Assembly: GCA_910587905.1 (NCBI GenBank)
Contig: CAJUOF010000023.1
Span: 1 to 10,336 of the forward strand
Direction of reading: 5' to 3'
DNA: 10,336 nt
Source: an uncultured Lachnospiraceae bacterium
Lineage (GTDB): Bacteria > Bacillota_A > Clostridia > Lachnospirales > Lachnospiraceae
Part shown: piece by piece, positions 6,720-10,336 of the stretch
Layout of the letters: the number at the start of each line of letters is the position of its first letter
How positions within the stretch are numbered: position 1 is the stretch's first letter
The notes under the pieces: model-generated
Databases searched by the model: none
What the model was told of the DNA's origin: nothing
Seen by the model: only the letters and a program-made list of their open reading frames with translations
Program-made: the position numbers and the translations under genes

Positions 6720-6792
6720 CATCCATGGAAGCGGCCATACACTGCTGTCAAATCGTTCGAAAGCCTAAGGAAACGCTTTAATCAGTGTTTCC

Positions 6793-7305
6793 CTAAATCT
6801 CTACGCTTCCCGTCTCCGTACCGTTGATCACATAATATACTTTGTTTTCTTCTGTCTTCACATAAAGTTCCATGGTCTTAATGTCGCCGACCTTATGCTT
6901 TGCGGCTGTCCAATCCTTCTTGACCAGAGCGATCATGTCCTTATCAGAAATATCTTTCCCCATATACTGAACAGCGATCGACGTCTTGATCTCCTGCTTT
7001 TTCACAGGTTTTTCCGCCGTCTTCTTCTCCACGGCGGCTTTTTCCTCCGTCTTCTTCTCCACGGCAGGTTTCTCGGATGCCTTTTTCTCTACAGGTTTTT
7101 TTTCTTCTTTTTTCTCCGCGGCTGTCTTCCCCGCCGGCGTTTTCACCTCAGGCGTCTTCGCCTCTTCCGCTACCGCTTTTGCCAATTCTGCCGCCGCTCG
7201 TTTCATCGGCTCTGTCTGCGAAGAAACCTCTTTCTTTTCCGCTGCTTTGCTCGCTGTCTCCGGTGCTGCGGCTTTCCCGGCTGTCTGATTCTTTCTCCTT
7301 GCCAT
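6793..7305 (-). CDS. Lys/Ala/Glu-rich protein with DUF6465-like C-terminal domain
   Basis: Predicted 170-aa protein without signal peptide or membrane segment; function unknown. Residues 1-105 are low-complexity Lys/Ala/Glu, including three consecutive decapeptides at 71-100 (PVEKKASEKP, AVEKKTEEKA, AVEKKTAEKP). The C-terminal 60 residues (TSIAVQYMGKDISDKDMIAL onward, ending in the beta-hairpin-like YVKTEENKVYYVINGTETGS) look folded and resemble a small domain common in Lachnospiraceae that I recall as DUF6465. The start at 7305 (MARRKNQ) is preferred over the in-frame ATG at 7323, because GAGGAG (7313-7318) lies 7 nt before 7305 and would fall inside the coding region if 7323 were used. The gene has its own promoter and terminator. 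The disordered tail could mediate nucleic-acid or protein contacts, but nothing in the sequence shows this. Confidence 0.82.
   Translation of the reverse strand: MARRKNQTAGKAAAPETASKAAEKKEVSSQTEPMKRAAAELAKAVAEEAKTPEVKTPAGKTAAEKKEEKKPVEKKASEKPAVEKKTEEKAAVEKKTAEKPVKKQEIKTSIAVQYMGKDISDKDMIALVKKDWTAAKHKVGDIKTMELYVKTEENKVYYVINGTETGSVEI
7006..7095 (-). repeat. Three 30-bp tandem repeats encoding Lys/Glu-rich decapeptides
   Basis: Period of 30 nt (10 codons) inside the preceding gene. The 19-base segment at 7047-7065 recurs exactly at 7017-7035. The first unit has diverged more at DNA level. The unit count may vary between strains through slippage or recombination. Confidence 0.75.
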
Positions 7306-7312
7306 CACAATT

Positions 7313-7318
7313 CTCCTC
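7313..7318 (-). promoter_or_regulatory. Ribosome binding site fixing the DUF6465-like gene start
   Basis: GAGGAG on the minus strand, 7 nt before the ATG at 7305. It excludes the longer reading from 7323. Confidence 0.75.
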
Positions 7319-7373
7319 GTCATTTTTTTGCCCTCTATGTGCGCAGTTCTATCCGGGCACGATGCCGTTACTT

Positions 7374-7402
7374 ATCATACTGCCATCTGGAATTTTTTTC
7401 AA
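7374..7402 (-). promoter_or_regulatory. SigA-type promoter of the DUF6465-like gene
   Basis: On the minus strand TTGAAA (7397-7402), 17-nt spacer, TATGAT (7374-7379). Start near 7367 gives a leader of about 60 nt. Confidence 0.7.
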
Positions 7403-7442
7403 GTCTTTCCGAAAAAACCGTCAAAAAGGCTATATTTCCCCA

Positions 7443-7471
7443 TTGACAGAGGGCCTGGAATGTAATATGCT
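7443..7471 (+). promoter_or_regulatory. SigA-type promoter of the degV-family gene
   Basis: Consensus TTGACA (7443-7448), 17-nt spacer, TATGCT (7466-7471). Start near 7478 gives a leader of about 93 nt. It is divergent from the promoter at 7374-7402, with about 40 bp between the two -35 elements. Confidence 0.65.
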
Positions 7472-7570
7472 ACAACATATGTGCTTTATTTTGTGCTTCA
7501 AACTATCTAATTCTTCCATGATTTTACGTGGGCCTATACGATTACATAAACTGATTGGAGTGTCACTCTC

Positions 7571-8407
7571 ATGATACGTATCCTTGTGGACTCTGCTTCC
7601 GACTACAAGATAGAAGAAATTCAGGAAAAAGGGCTGGAACTAGTCCCCATTACCATAACCATCGGCGAAACGGATTATATTGACGGACAGAATTTGGGCC
7701 GGGATGAATTCTATGAGATCCTGGAAAAAACCGGAAGCTTTCCGAAGACTTCGCAGCCCTCCCCCCAGGCCTTCCTGGAGGTATTTCTCGATGCAAAGAA
7801 AAAAGGCGACGAGCTGATCTGCATCCTGCTCTCCTCCGCCTTGAGCGGCACCTGCCAGAGTGCCTTTTTAGCCAAATCCATGGCCGCCTATGACAAGATT
7901 TATATCATCGACTCCCTCTCCGCCACCTACACCATCAAACTCTTGGCGGATTATGCTCTGACTCTTGTCTCCCAGGGAACCGGCGCCGGGGAGATTGCCG
8001 CCCTTTTGGAGGGCCTGCGCTCCCGCGTCAAGGTTCTGGCCGCCCCCAACACCTTGGATTACCTGGAACGGGGCGGCCGGGTGTCCAAGGCAGCCGCTGC
8101 CATCGGAAACCTGGCCGGAATCAAACCCATCATCACCATCTCTCCGGAGGGGCAGGTGGATGTCATCGGCAAATGTGTCGGCAGAAATAAAGCCATCAGC
8201 CAAATTTTAAAACAACTGGCTGTCTATGGCCCGGATGAGACCTTCCCCCTCTACCCCATCTACAGCTATGGCACGGATAATTGCACGAAGCTCCGTGAAA
8301 AACTGAATGCCGCCGGATACCAGACCGATCAAATGCTCCAAATCGGGCCCACCATCGGAGCCCATATCGGGCCGGAAGCTTTCGGAATTGTGTTTGCTGC
8401 GAAATAG
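7571..8407 (+). CDS. DegV family protein (fatty-acid binding, FakB-like)
   Basis: Cytoplasmic protein that binds a single fatty acid. In the best-known relatives (FakB) it presents the acid to the kinase FakA for phosphorylation and entry into phospholipid synthesis. The 278-aa length and motifs are standard: the N-terminal MIRILVDSASDY, the TSQPSP ligand-site loop (60-65), LSGTCQSA (91-98), LERGGRVS (165-172) and the C-terminal IGPTIGAHIGPEAFG (258-272). The ATG at 7571 has GGAG (7557-7560) 10 nt upstream. No FakA-like kinase is in the window, and several unlinked DegV paralogues per genome are common in Clostridia, so its ligand and partner are unknown. It converges on ysxC with only 10 bp between stop codons, and I see no clear terminator there. 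Confidence 0.93.
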   Translation: MIRILVDSASDYKIEEIQEKGLELVPITITIGETDYIDGQNLGRDEFYEILEKTGSFPKTSQPSPQAFLEVFLDAKKKGDELICILLSSALSGTCQSAFLAKSMAAYDKIYIIDSLSATYTIKLLADYALTLVSQGTGAGEIAALLEGLRSRVKVLAAPNTLDYLERGGRVSKAAAAIGNLAGIKPIITISPEGQVDVIGKCVGRNKAISQILKQLAVYGPDETFPLYPIYSYGTDNCTKLREKLNAAGYQTDQMLQIGPTIGAHIGPEAFGIVFAAK

Positions 8408-8417
8408 ATCCGGTACC

Positions 8418-9002
8418 TCACCCCACCAGTTCCTCAATGAGCGCCCAGATCTCTTCCCGCCCCTGTTTGGTCTCGGCGGAAAAAGGGATCACCGTGACGT
8501 CCGGTCCGATTCCAAGGCCCGTCCGCACAAGCTTCACCTGTCCCGCCGCCTGGCTCCGTTTGATCTTATCCAGCTTGGTGGCAATGATCACCGGCCGGTA
8601 GCCGTTTTCAGTCACCCACTCATACATCTGCCGGTCATTGGCGGATGGCTCGTGGCGGATATCCACCAAAAGAAATACGCACTTGAGCTGTGCGGACTTC
8701 TTCAGGTAATTCTCCACCATTCGCCCCCATTTTTCTTTTTCCCTATGGGAAATCTTCGCATACCCGTAGCCGGGAAGATCCACATAATAGAGCGCATCAT
8801 TGACATTATAAAAATTGATGGTCTGAGTCTTCCCCGGCTGGGAGGAAGTGCGCGCATAAGCCTTCCGGTTCATGAGCGCGTTGATCAAAGAAGATTTTCC
8901 CACATTGGATTTTCCTGCAAAGGCGATCTCCGGTTTGTCATTTTCCGGAAGGCGGCTGGTCACGCCGCAGACGGTCTCCAAATTCACGGTCTTTATAATC
9001 AA
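8418..9002 (-). CDS. ysxC: Ribosome biogenesis GTP-binding protein YsxC/EngB
   Basis: TRAFAC-class GTPase needed for late 50S subunit assembly; essential in B. subtilis. The 194-aa protein carries G1 GKSNVGKS (30-37), a G2-region Thr in KTQTINF (58-64), G3 DLPG in VDLPGYGYAK (74-83), G4 TKLD (142-145) and G5 SAE (175-177), all intact. DLPGYGYAK is diagnostic for EngB. The start is a TTG at 9002, not ATG: AAGGAGG (9010-9016) lies 7 nt upstream, no in-frame ATG occurs before the G1 motif, and the N-terminal length fits the family. The TTG overlaps the lon stop codon as TTGA, so the two are probably translationally coupled. The lon-ysxC order is conserved in Firmicutes. Confidence 0.96.
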   Translation of the reverse strand: MIIKTVNLETVCGVTSRLPENDKPEIAFAGKSNVGKSSLINALMNRKAYARTSSQPGKTQTINFYNVNDALYYVDLPGYGYAKISHREKEKWGRMVENYLKKSAQLKCVFLLVDIRHEPSANDRQMYEWVTENGYRPVIIATKLDKIKRSQAAGQVKLVRTGLGIGPDVTVIPFSAETKQGREEIWALIEELVG

Positions 9003-10336
9003 CAGAACGCCTCCTTAAGCACCTCGTCCATAGTTCCCACATACTTGATGTCCATGCCGTCCACAATCTCTTTGGATAATTCCTGCACATTGGGCTCGTT
9101 GGTGCCCGGCACCAAGACCGTATGGATATCTGCCATCTTAGCCGCCAGAAGCTTTTCCTTTAAGCCGCCGATGGGCAGTACCCGCCCGCGCAGAGTCACC
9201 TCGCCGGTCATGGCCAGATCGGCCCGGACTTTCTTGTTCGTCACGGCGGACATCATGGCTGTAGCCATGGTAATTCCTGCCGAAGGACCGTCCTTTGGCA
9301 CCGCTCCCTCCGGAATATGGACATGGATATCGTTCTTCTCATAAATGTCGCTGTCCACCTGGTAGGCAGAGCTGGCGGAACGGACGTAAGACAGTGCCGC
9401 CTTAGCCGATTCCTTCATCACATCCCCCATCTGCCCCGTAAGCTGCAGCTTTCCGTGGCCCGGAAGAAGATTCACCTCAATTTCCAGGGTATCACCGCCC
9501 ACGCTGGTCCAGGCCAGGCCGCGAACGATCCCAACCGCATCCTGTCCCACCGACTTATCGCTCCTGACCGGCTCCTTGCCCAGATATTTTTCCAGATTTC
9601 CCTCTGTGATCTTAGCCTTCTTTTTCTTACCATCCAAAAGCTCTCTGGCCACTTTTCTGCAGAGTTTCCCAATCTTCCGCTCCAAGCTTCTGACACCGGC
9701 TTCCCTCGTATAGCTGTGAATCATCTTTCTGAGCGCTTTCCCAGAAACGGAGAACTGTTCCTCTGAAAGCCCGTTTTTCTCCCGCTGCTTCGGCACCAAA
9801 TATTGTTCGGCGATATGATATTTCTCATTCTCCGTGTAGCTGTTGACCTCAATGATCTCCATCCGGTCCAAAAGCGGCTTCGGAATGGTATCCGTCGTGT
9901 TGGCCGTAGCCACAAACAGCACATTGGAAAGGTCCAGGGGCAGCTCGACAAAATGATCCCGGAACTTATCGTTCTGGGCACTGTCTAAAATCTCCAAAAG
10001 GGCGGAAGAGGGATCACCCTTGTAATCGCTCCCCAACTTATCTACCTCGTCGAGAAGGATCAGCGGATTGGAGGTTCCTGCCTGCTTAAGAGCGGCCGCA
10101 ATCCGTCCCGGCATGGCTCCCACGTAGGTCCGCCTGTGCCCCCGGATCTCCGCCTCATCCCGGACACCGCCCAGGCAGATACGCACATACTTCTTCCCCA
10201 GGCATCTGGCAATGGATCTTGCAACAGAGGTCTTCCCGGTCCCCGGAGGGCCCACCAGACAGAGGATGGGGCTCTCCCCCTTTCCTGTCAGAGAACGGAC
10301 TGCCAGGAACTCCATAATTCTCTCTTTGACCTTCTC
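8999..10336 (-). CDS. lon: ATP-dependent protease Lon (LonA), 5' end outside window
   Basis: Cytoplasmic AAA+ serine protease that degrades misfolded and regulatory proteins. The C-terminal 445 codons are visible; the reading frame stays open to the right edge (EKVKERI precedes MEFLAVR), so the internal ATG at 10315 is not the start and roughly 330 N-terminal residues lie outside. Counting from that Met: Walker A GPPGTGKTS (22-30), Walker B ILLDEVDKL (86-94), sensor-1 region FVATANTTDTIP (134-145), then the protease domain with catalytic Ser345 in PKDGPSAG and Lys386 in GGLKEK, forming the Lon Ser-Lys dyad. The membrane segments of archaeal-type LonB are absent, which supports LonA. The stop codon overlaps the ysxC start. 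Confidence 0.97.
   Translation of the reverse strand, partial: EKVKERIMEFLAVRSLTGKGESPILCLVGPPGTGKTSVARSIARCLGKKYVRICLGGVRDEAEIRGHRRTYVGAMPGRIAAALKQAGTSNPLILLDEVDKLGSDYKGDPSSALLEILDSAQNDKFRDHFVELPLDLSNVLFVATANTTDTIPKPLLDRMEIIEVNSYTENEKYHIAEQYLVPKQREKNGLSEEQFSVSGKALRKMIHSYTREAGVRSLERKIGKLCRKVARELLDGKKKKAKITEGNLEKYLGKEPVRSDKSVGQDAVGIVRGLAWTSVGGDTLEIEVNLLPGHGKLQLTGQMGDVMKESAKAALSYVRSASSAYQVDSDIYEKNDIHVHIPEGAVPKDGPSAGITMATAMMSAVTNKKVRADLAMTGEVTLRGRVLPIGGLKEKLLAAKMADIHTVLVPGTNEPNVQELSKEIVDGMDIKYVGTMDEVLKEAFC
9010..9016 (-). promoter_or_regulatory. Ribosome binding site for the TTG start of ysxC
   Basis: AAGGAGG on the minus strand inside the 3' end of lon, 7 nt before the TTG at 9002. A full-strength Shine-Dalgarno at ideal spacing makes the non-ATG start credible. 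Confidence 0.82.

Noticed and set aside
8307..9344. 345-codon plus-strand ORF opposite ysxC and lon
   Set aside because: It lies antisense to two genes with intact diagnostic motifs, and its translation has no recognisable domain. It is a by-product of codon composition, as are the other long ORFs opposite nrdD (2410-3177, 3184-3855, 3889-4416) and opposite the hydrolase gene (5204-6097).

Overview
The window looks like chromosomal core DNA of a spore-forming, anaerobic member of the Clostridia, most likely Lachnospiraceae. The reasons are a class III (anaerobic) ribonucleotide reductase, a spoVA-family sporulation gene, a small Lys/Ala/Glu-rich protein whose C-terminal domain I recognise from that family, a lon-ysxC pair as in Firmicutes, and moderately high G+C with AGGAGG-type ribosome binding sites. 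I see no insertion sequence, prophage, CRISPR array, tRNA or rRNA.

Layout. Minus strand, 1-417: the first 139 codons of an ECF-type RNA polymerase sigma factor, cut by the left window edge and preceded by a sequence that resembles an ECF-dependent promoter. Minus strand, 598-1782: a secreted lipoprotein of unknown function, bounded by an intrinsic terminator on each side. Minus strand, 1880-4593: nrdD-nrdG, the anaerobic reductase and its radical-SAM activase, translationally close-coupled and preceded by two NrdR-box-like sequences in the correct phase. Plus strand, 4841-5197: a solitary spoVAE-like gene with a 14-bp imperfect inverted repeat in its upstream region. Minus strand, 5240-6589: a secreted protein with a PcsB/CwlO-like coiled coil, a Pro-rich linker and a SleB-type cell wall hydrolase domain, behind a near-consensus vegetative promoter. 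Minus strand, 6793-7305: a low-complexity Lys/Ala/Glu-rich protein with a small conserved C-terminal domain (DUF6465-like). Plus strand, 7571-8407: a DegV-family fatty-acid-binding protein, divergent from the previous gene. Minus strand, 8418-10336: ysxC (engB) and the C-terminal 445 codons of lon, overlapping by 4 nt.

How the genes relate. Two functional pairs are clear: nrdD-nrdG (dNTP synthesis without oxygen) and lon-ysxC (protein quality control and ribosome assembly GTPase). The others look like independent single-gene units, because promoters and terminators separate most of them. Both spoVAE and the SleB-domain protein point to envelope or spore biology, but they converge and the hydrolase has a SigA-like promoter, so a shared sporulation role is not shown. 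No gene-free stretch exceeds 300 bases; the largest gaps (4594-4840 and 7306-7570) carry the regulatory elements listed. I found no convincing new multi-gene system. The most notable items are regulatory architectures and domain combinations.
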